Source: Chloroflexi bacterium 54-19 (GTDB taxonomy: Bacteria; Chloroflexota; Chloroflexia; Chloroheliales; Chloroheliaceae). From it: a stretch of DNA of 64,000 nucleotides. The stretch covers positions 103,082 to 167,081 of the forward strand of contig MKTJ01000002.1 of assembly GCA_001898225.1 (NCBI GenBank). Direction: 5' to 3'. The notes beneath the pieces were generated by a model. It had not been told where the DNA came from. It made no database searches and saw only the letters and a program-made list of their open reading frames with translations. Of the stretch, positions 26,529 to 34,231 are shown piece after piece (positions within the stretch are counted from its first letter, which is position 1; every line of letters starts with the position of its first letter). Made by a program: the position numbers and the translations under genes.

Positions 26529-27856
26529 GAATTCTTTACGTTGCCGGAGCGGTGGTCGCGCCGGGGAGTCATGGCGGGGCTACGCATGTCCTGGAAGTCG
26601 CGTCCGAACTGAGCAAACTGGGCCACGAACTGCACGTGGTCTGCCGCCGGGAGAAAGACCAACCGGCCCGCCTGACCTTGCCGGTCGAGGGCGGCCTACC
26701 CATCGAATTCTACCGGGTGCGACTGCCTCAATATCTTAATTTGCTGAGCTATCCCTGGCTGGCCCGCCTGGCGAAAGTCCTCAAGCCCGACCTGGTGATG
26801 GAGCGTTATTACAACCTGGCCGGGGCCGGGATGATATACGCCCGGCGGCACCGCCTGCCCTCCATCCTCGAAGTCAACGCCCTGATGGTGGACCCGCCCG
26901 GCACCAAAAAATTCCTGGTGGATAAGCTGCTTTTCCGGCGTTTGGAATGGTGGGCTACCCTCCAATGCCAATGGGCGGGCCGGATTGTCACGCCCCTGCA
27001 TACGACCGTCCCCAAAGCGATAGACCGCGCCAAAATCGCCGAACTCCCCTGGGGCGCGAACACCGAACGGTTCAACCCGGAAAAAATCGACCCGGAGAAG
27101 CAACTCCGGCTGCGCTTTCAACTTGGCCTGCCCGACGCGAACAGCGGGGGGCGGGTGGCGGTCTTTGCCGGGAGTTTTCGCCACTGGCACGGGGTTGACA
27201 TCCTGGTCGAAGCGGCCCGCCGCCTGGCCCCAAAGGACGACCAGTTATATTTTCTACTGCTGGGGGGCGGCCCCGAAGAAGCCTCCTTGCGGGCGAAGGT
27301 CGCGGCGTATGGTCTCGAAAAGCGGGTCATCCTGACCGGAAAAATCAAGCACGAACGGATGCCGACCTATCTCTCGCTGGCCGATTGCGGGGTCGCGCCT
27401 TTCGACACCTCCAAACACCCGCCCCTGCGGGCCGCCGGGTTCTTTTGGTCGCCCCTGAAGATTTTCGAGTACATGGCGCTCGGCCTGCCGACGGTCACGC
27501 CCGACCTGCCGCCCCTGAACCAGATTATCCGGCCCGGCGAGGAAGGGGCGCTTTTCAAAGAAGGCGACCCTCAAAGTTTGGCCGATGCTTTACAGGAAAT
27601 CCTGGCTCCCGGCGCGGTGGCGGCCTGGGAGCGGCGGCGCATGGGACAGTCCGCCCGCAACCGGGTCAGCCGCGAGTTTAGCTGGGAAGCCCACTGCCAT
27701 TCGCTCGACCAATTGATCCAGGAATTGGAGCAGGAAAACCCCACTGCCCCAGGCAGCAGGTTCGGCCTGAAAAAATGGCGCATTCCACGGCTCTCCACTA
27801 TCAGGGAAGCCTCGAAAAGAGCCGGGGAGTTCGCCCGCCGGAAGCTAAAACGGTAA
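26525..27856 (+). CDS. Family 4 glycosyltransferase
   Basis: About 443 residues with a GTG start overlapping the upstream stop codon. GT-B fold: N-terminal RILYVAGAVVAPGSHGGATH, and C-terminal nucleotide-sugar domain with VAVFAGSFRHWHGVDILVEA, LLLGGGPEEA, VILTGKIKHERMPTYLS and the family 4 EX7E-like region FWSPLKIFEYMALGLPTV. It should transfer a sugar during glycan assembly at the cytoplasmic face. The overlap indicates translational coupling with the methyltransferase. Confidence 0.92.
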   Translation: MRILYVAGAVVAPGSHGGATHVLEVASELSKLGHELHVVCRREKDQPARLTLPVEGGLPIEFYRVRLPQYLNLLSYPWLARLAKVLKPDLVMERYYNLAGAGMIYARRHRLPSILEVNALMVDPPGTKKFLVDKLLFRRLEWWATLQCQWAGRIVTPLHTTVPKAIDRAKIAELPWGANTERFNPEKIDPEKQLRLRFQLGLPDANSGGRVAVFAGSFRHWHGVDILVEAARRLAPKDDQLYFLLLGGGPEEASLRAKVAAYGLEKRVILTGKIKHERMPTYLSLADCGVAPFDTSKHPPLRAAGFFWSPLKIFEYMALGLPTVTPDLPPLNQIIRPGEEGALFKEGDPQSLADALQEILAPGAVAAWERRRMGQSARNRVSREFSWEAHCHSLDQLIQELEQENPTAPGSRFGLKKWRIPRLSTIREASKRAGEFARRKLKR

Positions 27857-27911
27857 GCCCGGCAGGGGGAATGCAAAGTCGTTCAACGTTTTACTTTTAC
27901 CGAGAGTTTTA

Positions 27912-29159
27912 ATGAAACTAGCCCTGGTTACAGACGTTTTCCCGCCCAATAGCGGCGGCAGCGGTTGGAGCACCTTCTACCTGGCGCGGGCTTTAGAGCA
28001 ACGCGGCCACCGGGTCCAGGTTGTGATGCCCCGCGAACGCCAGGAACCGGGCACAACCGAGCGCGAATACGAGGGCTTGCCCGTAACCGAGTATCATTAC
28101 CGGGCCGCTAAACTCCCTTTCGTCCGCAACTACACCCGCAACGAACGGCTCTACCCGGCCTTTGCCGAATTTTTAGCAGGGTTCTTCAAAGAGAATCAGA
28201 TTGACCTGGCCCACGGCCAGCACTACCTGACCATCCCGCCCTCGGTCCGGGCCGCCCACGAGGCCGGTATCCCGGCGGTGGCAACCGTGCGCGACTACTG
28301 GCCGGTCTGCTACTGGACCACCCACCTGAGCGGTGACAAGGTCTGTCCGGGGTGCAGCGAGCTAAACCGGCTGGTCTGCCTCTACCGCAACCAGGGTCCG
28401 GGCGGGATAGCCGCCGCCCCGGTATCACTCTACATGGGTTCTAACCTCAAATTAAAACAGAACTGGCTGGCCCAGGCCGACCGTACCCTGGCCGTTAGCG
28501 GCTATATCGCGGGTAAACTAAGGCCCTTCATGCCGCCGGAAAGGCTCGAAGTGCTGCCAAACTTCGTGGACCTCGACCGCCTGGAGCAAATCGTGGCCGA
28601 GCCGCCCGCCACTCCCGGCACCGATAAACCTTATTTACTGTTCGTAGGCAAGTTCGAGGAAAACAAGGGGGCGCGCCTGCTGCTGGATGTGCTGCGCCAG
28701 GCCCGACCGGACCTGCCGACCCTGGCCGTGGGGGACGGCTCGCTGCGAGGCGAACTCGAACAGGCCGTCCGCGACGGCTTGAACTTGCGGGTGCTGGACT
28801 GGGCCAAAAACGAGGAGGTCTTGCGTCTGATGAAACACGCCGAGGCGCTGCTCTTTCCCTCGCTCTGGCCCGAACCGCTCAGCCGGGTGCTGCTTGAAGC
28901 GAGTGGCGTCGGGGCGCTGGTGGTGGCGATGGAGACCGGCGGCACGCCCGACATCATCCGGCACGACCACAACGGTCTGTTAGCAAAGGACGCTCCCGGC
29001 ATGGCCCGGCAACTCGCGGACATTCTCGCGCCCGGCCAGGAGGAAAAACGCGACCGCCTCAAAGCCGCCGCCCGCGAGACCGCCAGGGAGAAATTCAGCC
29101 AGGAGGCCGTAGTCGAGCGGGTCGAAAAACTTTACCGCACCCTGACCGGAAAAGAATGA
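27912..29159 (+). CDS. Family 4 glycosyltransferase
   Basis: 415 residues. N-terminal LVTDVFPPNSGGSGWSTFYL, a Cys-rich insertion (VCPGCSELNRLVC near 140) that is unusual in GT4 but seen in some surface-polysaccharide enzymes, and C-terminal YLLFVGKFEENKGARLLLD, LFPSLWPEPLSRVLLEA and GGTPDIIRHDHNGLL. The PEPLSRVLLEA stretch is the EX7E nucleotide-sugar binding motif. It lies 55 bases after the preceding glycosyltransferase on the same strand. Confidence 0.92.
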   Translation: MKLALVTDVFPPNSGGSGWSTFYLARALEQRGHRVQVVMPRERQEPGTTEREYEGLPVTEYHYRAAKLPFVRNYTRNERLYPAFAEFLAGFFKENQIDLAHGQHYLTIPPSVRAAHEAGIPAVATVRDYWPVCYWTTHLSGDKVCPGCSELNRLVCLYRNQGPGGIAAAPVSLYMGSNLKLKQNWLAQADRTLAVSGYIAGKLRPFMPPERLEVLPNFVDLDRLEQIVAEPPATPGTDKPYLLFVGKFEENKGARLLLDVLRQARPDLPTLAVGDGSLRGELEQAVRDGLNLRVLDWAKNEEVLRLMKHAEALLFPSLWPEPLSRVLLEASGVGALVVAMETGGTPDIIRHDHNGLLAKDAPGMARQLADILAPGQEEKRDRLKAAARETAREKFSQEAVVERVEKLYRTLTGKE

Positions 29160-29205
29160 AAGTGCCCGTTTTAGCCAGCAATCAGACCGGAAGGCAGGGC
29201 CGACC

Positions 29206-30438
29206 GTGATAATCAGCCACCTGGCCCGCGCCTGCTACCCTTTCCATCCATACGGCGGTCTCGAACGGCACGTCTATCACCTGACCCTCGAACTGGCCCG
29301 GCTCGGCCACGAAGTCCGGCTCTACACCCAGCCGCCCGACCCCGGCAATCCCGCGACGGTGGACGACCCGGCCTGGCAGGCCCAGGTGCGCCACTTTCCC
29401 GTACCCTACACCACCCTTAAAATCCTAAAACGAAACGGCATCCCCGACCGCCTGGTGAACTACCCACTTTTCTCGCTGCGGCTGGGCCGGGCGGTCCGCC
29501 ACGAACTCCCCCCGGCCAACATCGTCCACGCTCACGGCCTGGCCGGGTACGGTTACGCCCGAAAACAGTTGCCAACAACGCCCCTGGTCCTCAACCCGCA
29601 CGGCATGGAAGAATTTAGCGGGCGGTCGCGGGCCAAACAACTGGCCTATGCCCCTTTCCGAGCACTCTTGCGCCGGACCGCCTCTCGCGCCGCCGCCGTT
29701 ATCGCGACCGACACTGCCCTGGTACCGGAAGTCGAGCGCAACCTCAAAGTTCCGCTTTCGAAAATCGCGTTGGTGCCGAACGCGGTCGCCCTGGACGAAC
29801 TCGACCGGGAAGCCGCCGGGATAAATTCGTTCGAACTGCGCCGGAAATACGCGGCTAACCTCGAAAATCCTTTTATTATGTTAAGTGTGGGGAGATTAGA
29901 AGGCAACAAGGGTTTCGAGGTAATGCTGGAGGCCCTGGGGCAAGTCCGCGAGAAGTTGACGGAGTTGCAACCGGGCTGGCGCTGGCTGGTGGTCGGCGGG
30001 GGCAGTCAGGCCGAGAAGTTGCGGCAGGAAACGGCCCGGCTGGGTCTGACGGAACGGGTTAGCTGGCTCGGTCCGGTAGATACCCCGACCCTTCACGCCC
30101 TCTACGACCTGGCCGGCCTGTTCGTCCACCCGACCCTGTACGAGGGGAGTTCGCTCGTAACCCTGGAAGCCCTGGCCCACCGCCTGCCAGTTATCGCCAG
30201 CCGGACCGGGGGTCTGCCCGATAAAGTTTTCGCCAGCGGCGAGTACGAAGATGGCCGTCTTTTCCCGACTGCCGATGCCGCCGCCCTGGCTGCCCACCTG
30301 CTCGAACTGGCCGCCTTCTCACCCGCGAACCTCAAAGAGTTAGGGGAGCGAGGCCGCAAGCTGGTCGAGGACCGCTTTAGCTGGATCGCCGCCGCCCTTA
30401 ACACTGTCGCCCTCTACCATACCCTTGTCATTCCGTAA
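29206..30438 (+). CDS. Family 4 glycosyltransferase whose C-terminus is encoded by a repeat element
   Basis: 410 residues, GTG start. GT-B fold with an N-terminal ACYPFHPYGGLERHVYHL, C-terminal MLSVGRLEGNKGFEVMLEAL, WLVVGGGSQAEKL, VSWLGPVDTPTLHALYDLA and the EX7E region YEGSSLVTLEALAHRLPVIA. The last residues (LVIP) and the TAA stop are read from the sequence TTGTCATTCCGTAA, which is the left end of a dispersed hairpin element. The element has therefore inserted at, and now defines, the 3-prime end of the gene; the lost native tail was probably short since the domain is complete. Confidence 0.9.
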   Translation: MIISHLARACYPFHPYGGLERHVYHLTLELARLGHEVRLYTQPPDPGNPATVDDPAWQAQVRHFPVPYTTLKILKRNGIPDRLVNYPLFSLRLGRAVRHELPPANIVHAHGLAGYGYARKQLPTTPLVLNPHGMEEFSGRSRAKQLAYAPFRALLRRTASRAAAVIATDTALVPEVERNLKVPLSKIALVPNAVALDELDREAAGINSFELRRKYAANLENPFIMLSVGRLEGNKGFEVMLEALGQVREKLTELQPGWRWLVVGGGSQAEKLRQETARLGLTERVSWLGPVDTPTLHALYDLAGLFVHPTLYEGSSLVTLEALAHRLPVIASRTGGLPDKVFASGEYEDGRLFPTADAAALAAHLLELAAFSPANLKELGERGRKLVEDRFSWIAAALNTVALYHTLVIP

Positions 30439-30714
30439 GCCGCTGGTGAAAGGTGACTTGCCTTAATCGTTTTGCGGCTTACGGAATCTCACGCCATTGG
30501 CGCAACGAAAAGACAAAACCTGTCCCATATTTCAGGCAGAATCAGGTTTCAACCTGACAACCTCAGGTTGTGACCTGAGGCTCGTTGTACGCGGCCAGGT
30601 CTTCAACCTTACGTTTCGCTATCGGGACCCACAAAAGTGGGTGCCCCGATTTCTCGGTCGGGTCTATTTTCTCACTATTGGTTCGTTTCTACAGCCTCCC
30701 TCGAAATGACAATT
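30426..30714. repeat. Composite dispersed hairpin element (copy E)
   Basis: Module E1 has a perfect 14-base stem (30430-30443 with 30474-30487) and a 30-base loop homologous to that of copy C2, but with one base pair changed on both sides (A-T to G-C). Then TGTCCCATATTTCAGGC, mini-hairpins TCAGGT/ACCTGA (30542-30547, 30552-30557) and CCTCAGGT/ACCTGAGG (30561-30568, 30573-30580), and ACCCAC-AAAA-GTGGGT (30627-30642), ending with TCGAAATGACA. Confidence 0.88.
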
Positions 30715-30740
30715 TTTTGTTTTGGAAATAAAAGAACAAA

Positions 30741-31409
30741 ATGCACGATTGGAACGTATCGGTCCAGGAGGCGCTCGACCTCCAGGAAAGACTGCAACAT
30801 AAAGTTATCCTATCCAACGGTTTCGACCCGGCCCGGCTAAAAACGGTAGCCGGGATTGACGCCTCTTACGCGGACGACCAGGCCCTGGCGGTGGTCTGCG
30901 TCTTATCGTTCCCGGAACTAACTTTGCTGGAACAGGCCAAAATCTCGCTGCCCAACCCCTTCCCCTACGTGCCGGGGCTGTTTTCTTTCCGGGAAGGCCC
31001 GGCAGTCCTCAAAGCCCTCGAAACCCTGACCCTTACACCGGACCTGCTGATTTTCGACGGGCACGGCTATGCCCACCTGCGCCGTTTCGGTCTTGCCAGC
31101 CATATCGGAGTCTATCTCGACTGCCCGGCTATCGGCTGCGCCAAAACCCGCCTGGTCGGTGAGTACGCCCCACCCGGCCCGGACCTGGGGGATTTCTCCC
31201 CGTTGACCGACACGACCTCTAGCGGACAAGAAACCATCGGGGCAGTGGTCAGGACCAGACCCGGCTCAAAACCGCTCTTTGTCTCGGTCGGCCACAAAAT
31301 TGACCTGCCGACCGCTATTCAAATAATCTTGAAATGCCTGAGAGGTCACCGTCTGCCCGAACCCATCCGGCTGGCCGACCAGATTTCAAAAGAAAAGTAT
31401 ATTTTATAG
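30741..31409 (+). CDS. nfi: Endonuclease V (deoxyinosine 3-prime endonuclease)
   Basis: 222 residues, the normal size. It nicks DNA near deaminated bases, mainly deoxyinosine. Metal-binding and wedge motifs are visible: AGIDASYADDQALAV (catalytic Asp), PYVPGLFSFREGP (the PYIP-type wedge), LLIFDGHGYAHLRRFGLASH and GCAKTRLVGEY. It stands alone after the glycan cluster and converges on the YwiC-like gene with only three bases between the stop codons. Confidence 0.95.
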   Translation: MHDWNVSVQEALDLQERLQHKVILSNGFDPARLKTVAGIDASYADDQALAVVCVLSFPELTLLEQAKISLPNPFPYVPGLFSFREGPAVLKALETLTLTPDLLIFDGHGYAHLRRFGLASHIGVYLDCPAIGCAKTRLVGEYAPPGPDLGDFSPLTDTTSSGQETIGAVVRTRPGSKPLFVSVGHKIDLPTAIQIILKCLRGHRLPEPIRLADQISKEKYIL

Positions 31410-31412
31410 CGG

Positions 31413-32264
31413 TTAGCGCAGGACTAAAAGCAGCAAGAGGGCAAAAACGGCGCTCTGGGCGAATTCGAATAAACCGACCTGTTTGATAGGAATGTAAGTC
31501 GGGGGTCGGCGCAAAGCCATCAACATTTTGGCAGTCATGGGGGCGAACACGAGCAAAACGGTCCAGGGCAATATCGTCAGGGCGGCCAGCCCGGCGACCA
31601 CCAAATAACCCAGGCCCAGGTAACCGAGCGTCAGGGCCAGGAGCCAACCGGGAATACGAGAGTCTTTTGGCCGGGTCTTTTCCCGTTTTTTAGCCTCGAA
31701 CCAGACCCGCACGTAAAACAGACTGCTCCCAAAATAGACCAATCCCACCACCCACAGACCGAGCGCCAAATCGTCCAGCGCCCCTGTCGCCAGGTAATAA
31801 CAGGCCGGGCCACTGACGACCAGCCCGGCAATACCGAGCCAGCGCACGCCCAGGCTGCGCTGTTTGCGCCATCTCCTGGCTACCAGGAAGGTCAGCAGGG
31901 GTAAAGTGGCCGGGATAGCCAGCCAGACCAACCACCAGCGCTGCCAGAGCAGGGCCAGGGGTGCCCCGCTGAGCAGGGTTATACCCAGGTAAATCGCCAG
32001 CCACAGCCGGGCCCTTTGCCGGGCCACCTCGTTTATACCCGGTTTTGCCAGAATATCTAGCGGCTCGAAAGCAAAGAAGACCGCCACCAAAGCCAGTAAC
32101 AGAAGGATAGCGGCGGGCCAGAAATTTATAGTGGGGTCGAGGCCGCGCATGGCCCCGGCAATCAGGCCGACCACTGCCGGGACCAGCAGCATGGCATAAG
32201 CGCCGTGGTCGCCTGGAATGGGTGGGGCGGAAAATACTCTTGAAATGGTGGTCGTCTTTAGCAT
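31413..32264 (-). CDS. YwiC-like family membrane protein
   Basis: 283 residues with about eight hydrophobic segments. The N-terminal PPIPGDHGAYAMLLVPAVVG is the hallmark of the YwiC-like family, found in many Gram-positive bacteria and Chloroflexota. Function is not established; in Bacillus it lies in the nitrate respiration region. No nitrate genes are present here. It forms its own unit. Confidence 0.85.
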   Translation of the reverse strand: MLKTTTISRVFSAPPIPGDHGAYAMLLVPAVVGLIAGAMRGLDPTINFWPAAILLLLALVAVFFAFEPLDILAKPGINEVARQRARLWLAIYLGITLLSGAPLALLWQRWWLVWLAIPATLPLLTFLVARRWRKQRSLGVRWLGIAGLVVSGPACYYLATGALDDLALGLWVVGLVYFGSSLFYVRVWFEAKKREKTRPKDSRIPGWLLALTLGYLGLGYLVVAGLAALTILPWTVLLVFAPMTAKMLMALRRPPTYIPIKQVGLFEFAQSAVFALLLLLVLR

Positions 32265-32397
32265 GGTAATCCTATTTAAAACGCCAAACCCGGCCCTGTC
32301 AAGTTAAAATCTGGCAAACAAATCGCGCCGTTTGTTTACCTGGATTTTAACCTTTCCCCGGTGGCCCTTTTTATTTAACCTCGTGTAAAATAACCTC

Positions 32398-32445
32398 TTG
32401 CAATTCCAAAAAACTGTGCTATGATATTAGTGTAGTTTATACACT
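32398..32445 (+). promoter_or_regulatory. pnuC-nadR promoter with start-site palindrome
   Basis: TTGCAA (32398-32403), 16-base spacer, TATGAT (32420-32425). The inverted repeat AGTGTA-N5-TACACT (32429-32445) covers the expected start point, a position suited to a repressor. The operon is for NAD salvage, so a niacin- or NAD-responsive regulator is a reasonable guess, but none is encoded nearby. Confidence 0.6.
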
Positions 32446-32469
32446 TAGTAAAGGCGTGGGGGAGCAGGT

Positions 32470-33165
32470 ATGAAACCAATTGAATGGGCCATAGCCGTTA
32501 TCGCATCGGTAATACTGGTAGCCGGGGCGTTGTTAAACATCTTTCCATACAGCCTGACCGAGGCGCTGGGCTTTATCACCGGGGCGATTTGCGTCTGGCT
32601 GACCGTCAAGCAGAACATCTGGAACTGGCCGATAGGTATCGCCAACAACCTTTTCTATATCGTCCTCTTTTTCGAGGCCCGGCTTTTCGCCGATATGAGC
32701 CTGCAAGTCGTCTATGTCGTGCTGGGCGGGCTCGGCTGGTACTGGTGGCTGCACGGCGGGGAAAACCGGACCAGACTGCTGGTGGCGAAAACCGGCCTGC
32801 CCCATGCCGGGGTCCTCGCCGCTATAACCATCGTTGCCACGACCGGGCTGACCATCTTCCTGCAATCGGTCAACGACTCCGCGCCTTTCCTCGACGCCCT
32901 CACCACGGTTTTGAGCCTGGTCGCCCAGTACATGCTGACCCGCAAGTTGCTGGAAAACTGGTACGTCTGGATAAGCGTGGATGTCGTCTACATCGGGCTT
33001 TACATCTCAAGAGGACTCTTTCTGACCGGCTTTTTGTACGCCATCTTCCTGACCATGTGCATCGTAGGGCTAAACCAGTGGCGCAAGGCTCTCCGGGAAG
33101 AACCGGCCACTCAGCCCATTTCCGCCTCGCTCAAACCCGGAGCGGGAGTAGTGGCCAATGACTAG
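32470..33165 (+). CDS. pnuC: Nicotinamide riboside transporter PnuC
   Basis: 231 residues with about seven membrane segments. The PnuC core is visible: VKQNIWNWPIGIANNLFYIV, the LYWWLHGG-like LGWYWWLHGG segment and VWISVDVVYIGLYISRGLFLTGFLYAIFL read in parts. PnuC carries nicotinamide riboside by facilitated diffusion; uptake is driven by phosphorylation by NadR. The start of nadR overlaps the last codons by eight bases, so the two are translationally coupled and form one salvage pathway. A GGGGGAGC site precedes the ATG. Confidence 0.95.
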   Translation: MKPIEWAIAVIASVILVAGALLNIFPYSLTEALGFITGAICVWLTVKQNIWNWPIGIANNLFYIVLFFEARLFADMSLQVVYVVLGGLGWYWWLHGGENRTRLLVAKTGLPHAGVLAAITIVATTGLTIFLQSVNDSAPFLDALTTVLSLVAQYMLTRKLLENWYVWISVDVVYIGLYISRGLFLTGFLYAIFLTMCIVGLNQWRKALREEPATQPISASLKPGAGVVAND

Positions 33166-34123
33166 ACGCGGTGTTATTGTCGGCAAGTTCTACCCGCCGC
33201 ACCGGGGCCATAAATACCTGATTGACACCGGGCGCTCCCAGGTAGACCATCTGACCGTGATTTTGTGCTGGAAACCGGGCGAGAACCCGCCGGGCGAATT
33301 GCGGGCCGGGTGGCTGCGCGAGATTCATCCTGACGTGGAGGTTATCGCTATCAAGGACACCTTGCCCGACGACGATTCCAGGGCCTGGGCCGAGAATACC
33401 ATCAAAATTTTGGGGTATGTCCCCGACGTGGTCTTTACCTCCGAGGACTACGGCTATCCCTACGCTGCCTTTATGGGCTGCGAACACGTCCAGGTGGATA
33501 AAGCGCGCCAGGCGGTGCCGGTGTCGGGGACGGCGGTCCGGGCCAGCCCCCTCAAGAACTGGGACTTTATTGAACCGTGCGTCCGGGCCTTTTATGCTAA
33601 ACGGGTCTGCCTGGTCGGGGCCGAGTCTACCGGTAAGACGACCCTGGCCGCCGCCCTGGCCGAACATTACCGGACCAACTGGGTGACCGAATATGGCCGC
33701 GAGTATTGCGAGATAAAATTCCGGGAAAGCGCGGACGTACCGTGGGAAAGCCGCGAGTTTGAAACCATCGCCCGCGAACAATGCCGCCGGGAGGACGCCG
33801 CCGCTCGCGAGTCTAACCGCCTCCTGGTTTGCGACACCGATGCTTTCGCCACCTCGATCTGGCACCGCCGTTACCTGGAAAAGCGCTCCCCGGCGGTCGA
33901 AGCCCTGGCCGCGCCCCGCCGCTACGACCTCTATCTCCTGACCGATGCCGCTATCCCGTTTGTCCAGGACGGCACCCGCGACGGCGAGCATATCCGCGAG
34001 TGGATGCATCAGACCTTCGTGGAAGAACTGGAAGCGACCGGGCGGCCCTACAAAATCGTATCGGGGTCGCCGGAAGAACGCTTGCGCCAGAGTATCGCCC
34101 TGATAGACCCATTGTTGCAATAA
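33158..34123 (+). CDS. nadR: Bifunctional NMN adenylyltransferase / nicotinamide riboside kinase
   Basis: 321 residues. The N-terminal half is a nucleotidyltransferase with GKFYPPHRGH (HXGH-type site, about residues 9-18) and the VSGTAVRASPL (ISGTxVR-like) motif. The C-terminal half is a P-loop kinase with GAESTGKTTLA and an RNK-type EYGREYC and VCDTDAFAT. It lacks the N-terminal HTH of the enteric NadR, so it is an enzyme only and not a repressor. Together with PnuC it converts imported nicotinamide riboside to NMN and NAD. Confidence 0.95.
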   Translation: MTRRGVIVGKFYPPHRGHKYLIDTGRSQVDHLTVILCWKPGENPPGELRAGWLREIHPDVEVIAIKDTLPDDDSRAWAENTIKILGYVPDVVFTSEDYGYPYAAFMGCEHVQVDKARQAVPVSGTAVRASPLKNWDFIEPCVRAFYAKRVCLVGAESTGKTTLAAALAEHYRTNWVTEYGREYCEIKFRESADVPWESREFETIAREQCRREDAAARESNRLLVCDTDAFATSIWHRRYLEKRSPAVEALAAPRRYDLYLLTDAAIPFVQDGTRDGEHIREWMHQTFVEELEATGRPYKIVSGSPEERLRQSIALIDPLLQ

Positions 34124-34130
34124 ATGCAAG

Positions 34131-34170
34131 TTTTTAGTGTTCAGTGTTTAGTGTTTAGTTTTACATAGAA
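34131..34170 (-). repeat. Short low-complexity tract
   Basis: GTTTTTAGTGTTCAGTGTTT and TAGTGTTTAGTTTT follow nadR directly. Only the ACTAAAAACT half of the tract family is present. Confidence 0.65.
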
Positions 34171-34181
34171 AAAGAACTAAA

Positions 34182-34220
34182 AACCCCCGGCCTCAAACGA
34201 AGCCAGGGGGTTTTATTTTT
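34182..34220. terminator. Bidirectional terminator between nadR and the secreted-protein gene
   Basis: AACCCCCGGC pairs with GCC-A-GGGGGTT around a short loop. TTTTATTTTT follows on the plus strand and TTTTTAG on the minus strand. Confidence 0.85.
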
Positions 34221-34231
34221 AAGCCTGAGAC

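Noticed and set aside
33131..34129. 332-codon minus-strand frame opposite nadR
   Set aside because: nadR on the plus strand has both catalytic motifs; the antisense frame has none.
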